Source: Pectobacterium aquaticum (GTDB lineage Bacteria > Pseudomonadota > Gammaproteobacteria > Enterobacterales > Enterobacteriaceae). From it: a stretch of 64,000 bases of DNA. The notes below the pieces were generated by a model. The model saw nothing but the letters and a program-made list of their open reading frames with translations, did no database searches and had not been told where the DNA came from. Location of the stretch: positions 3,968,001-4,032,000 of the forward strand of contig NZ_CP086253.1 in NCBI RefSeq assembly GCF_003382565.3, read 5' to 3'. The number at the start of each line of letters is the position of its first letter. Within the stretch, counting starts at the first letter, position 1. A program made the position numbers and the translations under genes. Shown here one piece after another: positions 9,047 through 17,046 of this stretch.

Positions 9047-9679
9047 ATGGTTCTCGGCAAACCGCAAACAGATCCAACTCTCGAATGGTTCCTTTCCCAT
9101 TGTCATATTCACAAGTATCCATCGAAGAGCACGCTGATTCACCAAGGTGAAAAAGCAGAAACGCTTTACTACATCGTGAAAGGCTCTGTCGCAGTGCTAA
9201 TCAAAGATGAAGAAGGCAAGGAAATGATTCTCTCCTACCTCAATCAGGGCGATTTTATCGGCGAGCTCGGCCTGTTTGAAGAAGGTCAAGAACGTAGCGC
9301 TTGGGTTCGGGCAAAAACCGCCTGTGAAGTGGCCGAAATTTCCTATAAAAAATTCCGCCAGCTCATCCAGGTTAACCCAGATATCCTCATGCGTCTGTCT
9401 GCACAAATGGCAAGCAGACTTCAGGTGACCTCTGAGAAGGTCGGCAACCTCGCCTTCCTTGATGTGACCGGCCGTATTGCTCAAACCCTACTCAACCTGG
9501 CCAAACAACCTGATGCTATGACGCATCCAGATGGCATGCAAATTAAAATTACCCGTCAGGAAATTGGGCAAATCGTTGGCTGCTCGCGTGAAACCGTGGG
9601 TCGTATTCTGAAAATGTTAGAAGACCAGAACCTGATCTCTGCACACGGTAAAACGATTGTCGTTTACGGCACTCGCTAA
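9047..9679 (+). CDS. crp: cAMP-activated global transcriptional regulator CRP
   Basis: This 210-residue protein begins MVLGKPQTDPTLEWFLSHCH and is almost identical to E. coli CRP by eye. The N-terminal cyclic-nucleotide domain contains GELGLFEEGQERSAW with the cAMP phosphate-binding Arg and Ser. The C-terminal winged helix has the recognition helix in GCSRETVGRIL near residue 180. As a cAMP-bound dimer it activates catabolic genes, including pectinolysis genes in soft-rot bacteria (established for the family). A bidirectional terminator follows. Confidence 0.98.
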   Translation: MVLGKPQTDPTLEWFLSHCHIHKYPSKSTLIHQGEKAETLYYIVKGSVAVLIKDEEGKEMILSYLNQGDFIGELGLFEEGQERSAWVRAKTACEVAEISYKKFRQLIQVNPDILMRLSAQMASRLQVTSEKVGNLAFLDVTGRIAQTLLNLAKQPDAMTHPDGMQIKITRQEIGQIVGCSRETVGRILKMLEDQNLISAHGKTIVVYGTR

Positions 9680-9703
9680 CCCCCTGTCGCGGTACCCTAC
9701 CAA

Positions 9704-9738
9704 TAAAAAAGCGTGAAGCCTCGGCCTCACGCTTTTTT
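9704..9738. terminator. Bidirectional rho-independent terminator between crp and argD
   Basis: A long stem AAAAAAGCGTGAAGCC / GGCCTCACGCTTTTTT with a 2-base loop is flanked by A-runs and T-runs on both sides. It terminates crp on the plus strand and argD on the minus strand. In E. coli yhfK lies between these genes. Here there is only this terminator. Confidence 0.9.
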
Positions 9739-9781
9739 ATTACATTGATCTTGTCAATGCGCACTCGGTTCGTTGCGTTAG

Positions 9782-11002
9782 CTAGCCGCTAACGACCTGC
9801 GCGACGGCTTTAGCAAATTTTGCCATCCCCTGCGCAATATCCTCTTCATCAATGATCAAAGATGGCACAAAGCGGATTACGTTCGGCCCAGCCATCAGCA
9901 CCATAAGCCCCTGAGCCGTTGCCGCAGCCAGAAACTCGCCCGCACGACCGTGCCATTGCGGTTTCAGTTCAGCCCCCAGTAACAGCCCCATACCGCGGAT
10001 CTGTTTGAATACATCGTACTGCTGATTGATTTTCTCAAGCTCACTGACAAAGCGATCGTGACGATCCGCTACACCTGATAGCACGTCCGGCGTATTGATA
10101 ATATCCAGCGCGGCTTCCGCCACTGCACAGGCCAACGGGTTGCCGCCATAGGTGGTACCGTGTACGCCAACCGTCATGGCCGATGCGATCTCTTCCGTCG
10201 TCAGCATTGCGCTAATCGGGAACCCACCGCCCAGCGCCTTAGCCGTTGTGAGAATATCAGGTGTGATGCCATAGTGCATGTAGCTGAATAATTTACCAGT
10301 ACGCCCCATCCCGCTCTGCACTTCATCAAATACCAGCAGCGCCTTGTGCCGATCGCACAGATCGCGAACGCCTTGTAAAAACTCAGGCGTCGCAGGTGTA
10401 ATCCCGCCCTCGCCCTGAATCGGCTCCAGCACGACCGCACAAGTGTGATCGTCCATCACCGCTTTAACAGCGGCCAGATCGTTGAAGGGAACATGAACAA
10501 TATCGGCAGGCTTCGGCCCGAAACCATCGGCATATTTAGGCTGTCCGCCGACTGAGACGGTGAACAGCGTCCGACCATGGAATGCATTGTAGAAGGCGAT
10601 GATCTTGGTTTTATAAGGACTATGGCGTTTAACCGCATAGTGACGCGCCAGCTTAAAGGCAGCTTCATTGGCCTCAGCACCGGAGTTAACAAAAAACACA
10701 CGGTCGGCAAACGTAGCATCAATCAATTTACTGGCAAGACGTAGCGCAGGCTCATTAGTGAAAATATTGCTGGTGTGCCACAGCTTTTCACCCTGCTGCT
10801 GCAACGCGTTCACCAATGCAGGATGACAGTGACCCAGCGCTGTAACCGCAATACCGCCGGAGAAATCGATATACTCGCGGCCATCCTGATCCCAGACGCG
10901 GCTCCCTTTACCTTTCACGGGTACAAACTTCGCGGGTGCATAAACTGGCAAAATCACTTTATCGTGAGTATCCCGTGTCACTGCTTTCTGCTCTGCTGCC
11001 AT
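9782..11002 (-). CDS. argD: Acetylornithine/succinyldiaminopimelate aminotransferase ArgD
   Basis: This class-III PLP aminotransferase (406 aa) makes N-acetylornithine in arginine synthesis and acts in the lysine/DAP branch. Visible motifs are NSGAEANEAAFKLAR, the PLP-aspartate segment LLVFDEVQSGMGR and the Schiff-base lysine in TTAKALGGGFP. The start at 11002 (MAAEQKAVTR) has GAGG six bases upstream and matches the E. coli length. A longer in-frame start at 11029 exists. The family is clear; argD over astC is supported by its position next to pabA. Confidence 0.94.
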   Translation of the reverse strand: MAAEQKAVTRDTHDKVILPVYAPAKFVPVKGKGSRVWDQDGREYIDFSGGIAVTALGHCHPALVNALQQQGEKLWHTSNIFTNEPALRLASKLIDATFADRVFFVNSGAEANEAAFKLARHYAVKRHSPYKTKIIAFYNAFHGRTLFTVSVGGQPKYADGFGPKPADIVHVPFNDLAAVKAVMDDHTCAVVLEPIQGEGGITPATPEFLQGVRDLCDRHKALLVFDEVQSGMGRTGKLFSYMHYGITPDILTTAKALGGGFPISAMLTTEEIASAMTVGVHGTTYGGNPLACAVAEAALDIINTPDVLSGVADRHDRFVSELEKINQQYDVFKQIRGMGLLLGAELKPQWHGRAGEFLAAATAQGLMVLMAGPNVIRFVPSLIIDEEDIAQGMAKFAKAVAQVVSG

Positions 11003-11046
11003 TTGCTGCCTCACTCTGCTGTCCATCATATCGGAATGAAAATATA

Positions 11047-11062
11047 GTCAATAAATATGCAT
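11047..11062 (-). promoter_or_regulatory. Candidate ARG box upstream of argD
   Basis: Read on the minus strand, ATGCATATTTATTGAC fits the ArgR half-site pattern TGNAT-N4-ATNCA at all but one position. It lies about 45 bases before the argD start. A second, weaker match partly overlaps it rather than sitting at the usual spacing, so this is a tentative call. Confidence 0.35.
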
Positions 11063-11121
11063 AAAAAATCAATTTCAGGCAATATTAAATCGGCTACTGA
11101 GGAGAATAACTTTCTATATAG

Positions 11122-11697
11122 CTAAATTTTAAGGAAATTATCCAAAAGCTGATGCCCTTGCTGGCTAAGAATGCTCTCTGGGTGAAACTGCACCCCTTCC
11201 AGCGGCAATGCGCGATGGCGAATCCCCATAATCTCATCACGCGTTCCTTCATGTTCGCTCCAGGCCGTAACTTCAAAGCAATCGGGTAGCGAGGCGGAAT
11301 CAATAATGAGTGAATGATAACGGGTGACCGTCAACGGCTGTGCCAGCCCCGCGAAAACTCCCGTATCGCTATGCGCAATCGCTGAGGTTTTGCCATGCAT
11401 GACCTGTCGTGCCCGCACCACGCGCGCGCCGAACGCCTGCCCCATCGCCTGATGCCCAAGACACACGCCCAAAATAGGCAATTTATTGGCAAAGTGACGG
11501 ATTGCAGCCAGTGAAATGCCCGCCTCGTCCGGCGTACAAGGACCCGGTGAAATAACCAATCGCTCAGGCGCAAGCTGTTCAATCTCACGCAGCGTCAGTT
11601 CATCATTACGCTTCACCACAACCTGTGCACCAAGCTCACAAAAGTATTGGTAAAGGTTGTAGGTAAAGGAGTCGTAGTTATCGATAATTAGCAGCAT
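11122..11697 (-). CDS. pabA: Aminodeoxychorismate synthase component II PabA
   Basis: This class-I glutamine amidotransferase (191 aa) supplies ammonia to PabB for 4-amino-4-deoxychorismate in folate synthesis. The catalytic cysteine is in LGVCLGHQAMGQ near residue 79. The His-Glu pair is in GVQFHPESI near 171-173, and the oxyanion motif is ISPGPCTPDEAG. Length matches PabA. TrpG relatives are similar, but the location beside argD supports pabA. Confidence 0.94.
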   Translation of the reverse strand: MLLIIDNYDSFTYNLYQYFCELGAQVVVKRNDELTLREIEQLAPERLVISPGPCTPDEAGISLAAIRHFANKLPILGVCLGHQAMGQAFGARVVRARQVMHGKTSAIAHSDTGVFAGLAQPLTVTRYHSLIIDSASLPDCFEVTAWSEHEGTRDEIMGIRHRALPLEGVQFHPESILSQQGHQLLDNFLKI

Positions 11698-12397
11698 ATT
11701 TAACTTAACTTATTGATAAATAATAAACATGTTATTTAATTTTTCTGTCCATACCCGCATTAATACCCGCAATTTTTTTCTATACATGCTTATGGGATAA
11801 AGCGAGAAAGGCCATTGTACCCGTCTCCAGCATGAAAGGGGTGTGTCAGATGTATGACACAGCAGTTGAGGTGCATGTCTCATGGGGATAATGGGGCCTT
11901 CGGCTGCGGCGTCACTTTCATCCGTTGATACGGAAAAAGTGACGCCGGTGCAGACGCAAATCATTGATGACGAGTAGCGCAATAACGCGAACTTACGAGG
12001 ATAAGCGCTGTTTAAGCCGCTGATGAAGTGAAATCACCACAACGATAAACGTTGCAGCTACGGCCAGTCTCCTACGGTATGGAAGCCGCTCTCTGACTGG
12101 GTATAGTGAGCCCACGGCAATGTTGGGCTTGAAGTAAAGTAGTCAAAAGGAACCTGCATCACCACGTTCGCAACGGCGTTCAAGCTACTCGGTGATATCT
12201 GCTTTCAAAGGCTGTCAGATTTACTACACGCAACTGAGCGTGTTTTCCCTTGCAGGCTACGGAAGTGTTTGTGGTCGCCCGAAGGCGTTTCTCACAGGTC
12301 ACTCGTATCATCCCGATACTGGAAACATTGGTGGCTGTCATCGACAGCAGGGGTTCACGGTCAAAAATACGACAAAGTTTTGTAGACTTCAAGCGCT
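11698..12397. other. Unassigned accessory DNA between pabA and the toxin-antitoxin pair
   Basis: About 700 bases hold no gene I recognise. On the plus strand a 29-codon frame starts at an ATG near 11884 and ends TQIIDDE-stop at about 11976. On the minus strand a 70-codon frame (12180-12392) has no family look. E. coli has fic and yhfG after pabA and neither is present. The mix of short frames looks like eroded DNA left by an earlier insertion or exchange. Confidence 0.4.
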
Positions 12398-12439
12398 TTG
12401 ACTCTGCCAGAAAAGGGAGTAATCTAGCACTAAGTGCTA
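12398..12439 (+). promoter_or_regulatory. Promoter with palindromic operator for the toxin-antitoxin operon
   Basis: TTGACT (12398-12403) and TAATCT (12420-12425) are spaced by 16 bases, a good sigma-70 promoter. Overlapping and following the -10 is the inverted repeat TAGCAC-TAA-GTGCTA (12425-12439). That is the usual place for autorepression by the antitoxin or the complex. Confidence 0.6.
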
Positions 12440-12466
12440 TAGTTAAGGTTACAGGATGTCGGCCTG

Positions 12467-12826
12467 ATGCGTGTATTCAAAACCAAATGGTTTACTAAGG
12501 CGGCTAAATACCACTCCATCAAGGATAGCGAGTTATGTGAAGCTATTGAGGCGGTGATGCAAGGGAAAGCTGACGATCTCGGCGGCGGCGTTTATAAAAA
12601 GCGGCTGAACCAGAATCGCGATCGCGCCATCATATTAGCGAAAGGTGGACAGCACTGGTTTTACACTTTCCTATTTGCCAAGCAGGATATGGCAAATATC
12701 GATAATAGCGAACTGGCCGGGTTCCGCGAGTTGGCGAAGCACTACGCAACCCTTGCCGATGAAAAAATTACGGCACTGATTAAGAGTAAAGAACTGGTGG
12801 AGATTTGCCATGACCGCAAAAAGTAA
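12467..12826 (+). CDS. RelE/HigB-like toxin, type II toxin-antitoxin system (DUF1044-like)
   Basis: This 119-residue basic protein begins MRVFKTKWFTKAAKYHSIKD. It contains GGGVYKKRLNQNRDR and HWFYTFLFAKQD, the pattern of RelE-superfamily HigB-type toxins (COG4737). Such toxins are ribosome-associated mRNA endonucleases. Activity here is inferred from the family only. The toxin gene comes first and overlaps the antitoxin by 17 bases, the HigBA arrangement. AGGATG upstream is a modest ribosome site. Confidence 0.85.
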   Translation: MRVFKTKWFTKAAKYHSIKDSELCEAIEAVMQGKADDLGGGVYKKRLNQNRDRAIILAKGGQHWFYTFLFAKQDMANIDNSELAGFRELAKHYATLADEKITALIKSKELVEICHDRKK

Positions 12827-13133
12827 ATTCAAGAGTCCTGCATTTGAGGCTATCCATAGCGCGGCTTCTGGATTATTCAGTGTCGACGCTATTCCACAGG
12901 AAACCATGCGCAACTTTGACAAAGCGTGTCTCAACAACGTGGACGATCTTCAACCCATTGAGATTAAGGCACTGCGTGAAAAGCTGAACGTAAGTCAGCC
13001 GGTTTTCGCCCGTTACCTGAACACCAGTGTTTCGACAGTGCAGAAATGGGAAAGCGGCGCAAAACGCCCTAACGGGTTATCGCTGAAACTGCTTACCGTG
13101 GTGCAGAAGCATGGGTTGAAGGTGTTGGTTTGA
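12810..13133 (+). CDS. HigA/NadS-like XRE-family antitoxin
   Basis: This 107-residue protein has a helix-turn-helix in its C-terminal half (about residues 55-90): IKALREKLNVSQPVFARYLN, then VSTVQKWESGAKRP. It fits the COG2944 antitoxins that pair with HigB-like toxins. It should neutralise the upstream toxin and repress the shared promoter at the palindrome near 12432. The ATG lies inside the end of the toxin gene, so translation is coupled. Confidence 0.87.
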   Translation: MTAKSKFKSPAFEAIHSAASGLFSVDAIPQETMRNFDKACLNNVDDLQPIEIKALREKLNVSQPVFARYLNTSVSTVQKWESGAKRPNGLSLKLLTVVQKHGLKVLV

Positions 13134-13911
13134 TTTATCGGAAGGGTTATTTTGGGAGATAGACTGGTGGTTGGCGGATTCAACTCCGAAGTGCAACGGT
13201 TCTGACGAACGTCAGTAACATCAATTCTAATGCGATCACCGTGGTTCGATAGCCACCATAACGATTCAGTGCCTGCATGAAATCCGCATCAGGTACCCCC
13301 CCTCGTTACCATCAAAGACAAAGGGGTCGCTCTCGCTGTTTAAGAAATTAGCATGGTAATAATTTCATTGATCATAAATCATTTATTTCATCAGCAAACC
13401 TCTTTATTAATAGGCCTTATTTATTATCCCAATTCACAGTAAACGATTACATTGAAATTATTTTTAACAAAAAAACAGCAACTAAAAATCGCCTATGAAT
13501 TAATTCAGTTTTTTAAAAAGGAGAAAAACCAAGGACGTCATGTCTAAAATGAGATTTTTTGACGGAGATCACAATTACTAAAAAAGAGAATAAACCATAC
13601 ATGTAAAATGGATAAAAAAATAAAGAATCCAGATTGAAAAAACAACGATAAAAAACATAACACAATGAATAAAAAGGTTTTAAATAGAAATTAGTTTCTA
13701 TTTAAAAATAATAAACACAAATCCTCTCAGCGGTCCTCTGTTATTTAATATATATATTTAACGCCCCATCTTGTATTATTTATTTTTTCTGTTAACACTT
13801 AGCTTGGCCTATAGACAAACCTTAATTTCATTTTTGTTGAAACTGCCTTTTATTACACAGGGTGTGTAGTGATCAATACCCAAAAAATTCTATGTCAAGG
13901 AGAGTACATAC
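13134..13911. promoter_or_regulatory. Long AT-rich leader upstream of the first pectate lyase
   Basis: These 778 bases contain no gene. The last 550 are strongly AT-rich with many A and T tracts, as expected for a heavily regulated pel promoter (H-NS, CRP and KdgR are known regulators in soft-rot bacteria). A 27-bp block near the gene is shared with the next pel gene and is listed separately. The ribosome site is CAAGGAGAGTAC before the ATG. Confidence 0.6.
13817..13843 (+). promoter_or_regulatory. Conserved pel upstream block, probable KdgR operator (first pel)
   Basis: Within this block TTTCA (13826-13830) and TGAAA (13838-13842) form an inverted repeat separated by 7 bases, about 70 bases before the ATG. 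The block matches the one upstream of the second pel gene at 24 of 27 positions, while surrounding DNA differs. KdgR is the established repressor of pectinase genes and binds such AT-rich GAAAC/GTTTC sequences. Assignment to KdgR is inference. Confidence 0.5.
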
Positions 13912-15036
13912 ATGAAATACCTACTGCCTTCTGCAGCCGCTGGGCTGTTGCTGCTTGCTGCCCAACCGACAATGGCCGCAAATACGGGGGGTTATGCCAC
14001 CACTGACGGCGGCGACGTTTCCGGTGCTGTGAAAAAAACCGCACGCTCTCTGCAAGAGATCGTCGATATCATTGAGGCCGCAAAAAAGGACTCAAGCGGT
14101 AAAGCGGTCAAAGGTGGCGCCTACCCGCTCGTTATTACTTATAACGGTAATGAAGATGCGCTAATCAAGGCCGCTGAAGCTAACATCTGCGGCCAATGGA
14201 GCAAAGATCCGCGCGGTGTAGAAATCAAAGAGTTCACCAAAGGGATCACTATCCTCGGTACCAACGGTTCTTCCGCTAACTTCGGCATCTGGATGGTTAA
14301 CTCTTCCAACGTTGTCGTGCGTAACATGCGCTTCGGCTATATGCCTGGCGGTGCAAAAGATGGCGATGCCATCCGTATTGATAACACGCCAAACGTTTGG
14401 ATCGATCACAACGAGATCTTCGCCAAAAACTTCGAATGCGACGGTACACCAGACAACGACACCACCTTTGAATCAGCGGTTGATATCAAGAAAGCCTCAA
14501 CCAACGTCACCGTGTCGTACAACTATATCCATGGCGTGAAAAAGGTAGGGTTGAGCGGTTCAAGCAACACGGATACTGGTCGTAACCTGACTTACCATCA
14601 CAATATTTACAGCGATGTTAACTCACGTCTGCCGCTGCAACGTGGTGGTCAAGTGCATGCTTATAACAACCTGTATGACGGTATCAAAAGTTCAGGCTTT
14701 AACGTCCGTCAGAAAGGGATCGCACTGATCGAAAGTAACTGGTTCGAAAATGCACTCAACCCAGTGACCGCACGTAACGACGATTCCAACTTCGGTACCT
14801 GGGAACTCCGTAACAACAACATTGCCAGCCCATCTGATTTTGCTAAATACAACATCACCTGGGGTAAACCTTCTACACCGCATATCAATGCGGATGACTG
14901 GAAAAGCACTGGCAAGTTCCCAGCTGTCCCGTATAGCTACTCTCCAGTTTCTGCACAGTGCGTGAAGGATAAACTGGCGAGCTATGCCGGCGTAGGTAAA
15001 AACCTGGCGGTACTGACAGCAGCTAACTGCAAATAA
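13912..15036 (+). CDS. Secreted pectate lyase, PL1 family (PelA/PelB/PelC type)
   Basis: This extracellular enzyme cleaves polygalacturonate by Ca2+-dependent beta-elimination (374 aa). A 22-residue signal peptide MKYLLPSAAAGLLLLAAQPT ending in MA is of the 'pelB leader' type. The mature start is ANTGGYATTDGG. PL1 features follow: NTPNVWIDHNEIFAKNFE (Ca2+ ligand region), DTTFESAVDIK, and the catalytic-arginine motif LPLQRGGQVHAYNN. Known enterobacterial homologues exit by the type II (Out) system. It is the first of two tandem copies, and a terminator follows. I do not assign the A, B or C letter. Confidence 0.95.
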   Translation: MKYLLPSAAAGLLLLAAQPTMAANTGGYATTDGGDVSGAVKKTARSLQEIVDIIEAAKKDSSGKAVKGGAYPLVITYNGNEDALIKAAEANICGQWSKDPRGVEIKEFTKGITILGTNGSSANFGIWMVNSSNVVVRNMRFGYMPGGAKDGDAIRIDNTPNVWIDHNEIFAKNFECDGTPDNDTTFESAVDIKKASTNVTVSYNYIHGVKKVGLSGSSNTDTGRNLTYHHNIYSDVNSRLPLQRGGQVHAYNNLYDGIKSSGFNVRQKGIALIESNWFENALNPVTARNDDSNFGTWELRNNNIASPSDFAKYNITWGKPSTPHINADDWKSTGKFPAVPYSYSPVSAQCVKDKLASYAGVGKNLAVLTAANCK

Positions 15037-15131
15037 ACGCGATCAGGCTTTCCCTGTCGAATCAAGACAGGAAGCAATAAGCCTAGATATCCCGCGGCCG
15101 TGACTCTTCACACAGAAGCATGGTTCTACCC

Positions 15132-15160
15132 AAGCGAGCGCTAAAAGCTCGCTTTTTTTT
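15132..15160 (+). terminator. Terminator of the first pectate lyase gene
   Basis: Stem AAGCGAGC / GCTCGCTT with an intervening GCTAAAA loop is followed by a run of eight T, about 95 bases after the stop. It separates the two pel genes into independent transcripts. Confidence 0.88.
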
Positions 15161-15745
15161 ATGGAGCCTACGCATGAGAGTGGATAGGTATTCCTAAATA
15201 ACATGCACAAATTAAATATCAGGCTAATTATTAATTATGTAAATTAATAGCTTGATTTATTAATGGAGCAAAAAATTCTTTAATTAAGAATTAATCGATA
15301 TAAATAACAACAGTCCATCAACACGCGATTAATTAATAATTTGATCAGCATCAACTATTTCTGACTCCATCTTCTCAATGAGGGGATTTTACTTATTTAT
15401 TGATGTCGCTCACAGTTATCGCCTTTATCAAATCTCATCCAACAACGCGTAATAAAACGAAATATAATTTTATTTTTCATAAAATTCTCAACACCCTGAT
15501 TTTAGAAAAAATGAAAAAAATATTTTCATTTAAAATAGGCACTTATTAGCCCTTGAGGTTTCCGCCGTTATTCACTCTATATATTTAATGTCGAAATATT
15601 GAATTCTTTTTCTTTTATGGTAAAAATTAATTGGGATTTCAATAAACCTTGATTTTATTTTTATTGAAACACCAAGACAATATAATCTGGGTTATGTGGA
15701 TCATAAATGCCCAAACAAAAATTCTATTCCAAGGAGAGTACCCTA
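15161..15745. promoter_or_regulatory. AT-rich promoter region of the second pectate lyase
   Basis: About 585 bases without a gene, dominated by A/T tracts like the leader of the first copy. Besides the conserved block at 15644-15670 there is a TTATG-TGGAT-CATAA inverted repeat at about 15693-15707. The ribosome site CCAAGGAGAGTAC is the same as for the first gene. Confidence 0.55.
15644..15670 (+). promoter_or_regulatory. Conserved pel upstream block, probable KdgR operator (second pel)
   Basis: This is the counterpart of the block at 13817-13843, with arms TTTTA (15653-15657) and TGAAA (15665-15669) 7 bases apart and about 77 bases before the ATG. The left arm is one base weaker than in the first copy. 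Conservation between otherwise diverged upstream regions points to a protein-binding site. Confidence 0.5.
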
Positions 15746-16870
15746 ATGAAATACCTACTGCCTTCTGCAGCCGCTGGGCTGTTATTACTTGCGGCCCAAC
15801 CAACGATGGCGGCAAATACGGGGGGTTATGCCACCACTGATGGCGGTGACGTTGCTGGAGCTGTGAAAAAAACAGCACGTTCCATGCAAGATATCATTGA
15901 TATCATCGAAGCCGCGAAGCTGGATTCCAAAGGTAAGAAAGTCAAAGGCGGCGCTTACCCGCTCGTCATCACCTATAACGGTAATGAAGATGCGTTGATC
16001 AACGCCGCTGAGGCTAACATCTGCGGCCAGTGGAGTAAGGATGCACGCGGTGTAGAAATTAAAGAGTTCACCAAAGGCATTACTATCATCGGAACCAACG
16101 GGTCTTCCGCTAACTTCGGGCTCTGGATGGTTAACTCTTCCAACGTTGTCGTGCGTAACATGCGTTTTGGTTACATGCCGGGCGGCGCGCAGGATGGTGA
16201 TGCTATTCGTATCGACAACACACCGAACGTCTGGATTGACCACAACGAGATCTTCGCGAAAAACTTTGAATGCGCAGGTACAAAAGACGGTGACACAACA
16301 TTCGAATCCGCGATTGATATCAAGAAAGCCTCTACCAACGTGACGGTGTCGTACAACTACATTCATGGCATCAAAAAAGTGGGGCTGAGCGGCTTCAGCA
16401 GCAGTGATACGGGCCGTGACCTGACTTATCATCACAATATTTACGACGATGTTAACGCTCGCCTCCCACTGCAACGTGGTGGTCAGGTTCATGCGTACAA
16501 CAACCTGTACACCGGCATCACAGGTTCTGGTCTGAACGTGCGCCAGAAAGGGATTGCGCTGATCGAACGTAACTGGTTTGAGAATGCGAAAAACCCAGTG
16601 ACCTCACGTTATGACGGTTCCAACTTCGGTACCTGGGAACTACGTAATAACAACGTCATGAGCCCAGCCGATTTCGCTAAGTACAACATCACCTGGGATA
16701 AAGATACCAAACCCTACGTGAATGCCGAAGACTGGAAAAGCACTGGCACATTCGCTTCTGTTCCTTACAGCTACTCTCCTGTTTCTGCACAGTGTGTGAA
16801 AGACAAACTGGCGAACTATGCTGGCGTGAACAAAAACCTTGCCGTGCTGACAGCAGCAAATTGCAACTAG
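15746..16870 (+). CDS. Secreted pectate lyase, PL1 family (second tandem copy)
   Basis: A 374-residue Ca2+-dependent endo-pectate lyase with the same signal peptide as the upstream copy. The first 36 coding bases are identical in both genes, then synonymous differences appear. The PL1 motifs NTPNVWIDHNEIFAKNFE, DTTFESAIDIK and LPLQRGGQVHAYNN are kept. Loop residues differ, for example CAGTKDG for CDGTPDN and GFSSSD for GSSNTD, so the enzymes may differ in product pattern. The start at 15746 is preceded by CAAGGAGAGTAC; an upstream in-frame ATG at 15707 would destroy the signal peptide. Confidence 0.95.
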   Translation: MKYLLPSAAAGLLLLAAQPTMAANTGGYATTDGGDVAGAVKKTARSMQDIIDIIEAAKLDSKGKKVKGGAYPLVITYNGNEDALINAAEANICGQWSKDARGVEIKEFTKGITIIGTNGSSANFGLWMVNSSNVVVRNMRFGYMPGGAQDGDAIRIDNTPNVWIDHNEIFAKNFECAGTKDGDTTFESAIDIKKASTNVTVSYNYIHGIKKVGLSGFSSSDTGRDLTYHHNIYDDVNARLPLQRGGQVHAYNNLYTGITGSGLNVRQKGIALIERNWFENAKNPVTSRYDGSNFGTWELRNNNVMSPADFAKYNITWDKDTKPYVNAEDWKSTGTFASVPYSYSPVSAQCVKDKLANYAGVNKNLAVLTAANCN

Positions 16871-16992
16871 TTGCAATGTGTAAAGCGTGAAAGTTCAATA
16901 AGCGAATTGCAGGCCCCGTCCCTCATTGTCCGGTGCTAACCGGAGCCTGCAAGCGAGCTTAACGTCCGTCGGTTTATCGTTCGGGCAGCACT

Positions 16993-17023
16993 TGAGCGAG
17001 TCCTAAGGGCTCGCTCATTTTTA
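16993..17023 (+). terminator. Terminator between the second pel gene and pelZ
   Basis: Stem TGAGCGAG / CTCGCTCA with a 9-base loop is followed by TTTTTA. pelZ starts only about 25 bases later, so pelZ expression may depend partly on read-through or on a promoter inside this gap. Confidence 0.8.
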
Positions 17024-17046
17024 TCGTTAATATTCAAGGAAATGAA

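Noticed and set aside
12180..12392. 70-codon minus-strand ORF upstream of the toxin-antitoxin promoter
   Set aside because: No domain pattern and no convincing ribosome site; mentioned only as unassigned DNA.
15785..16492. 235-codon minus-strand ORF opposite the second pectate lyase
   Set aside because: It is antisense to a clear secreted enzyme gene, has no family look, and similar shorter frames occur opposite the first copy because of shared codon bias.
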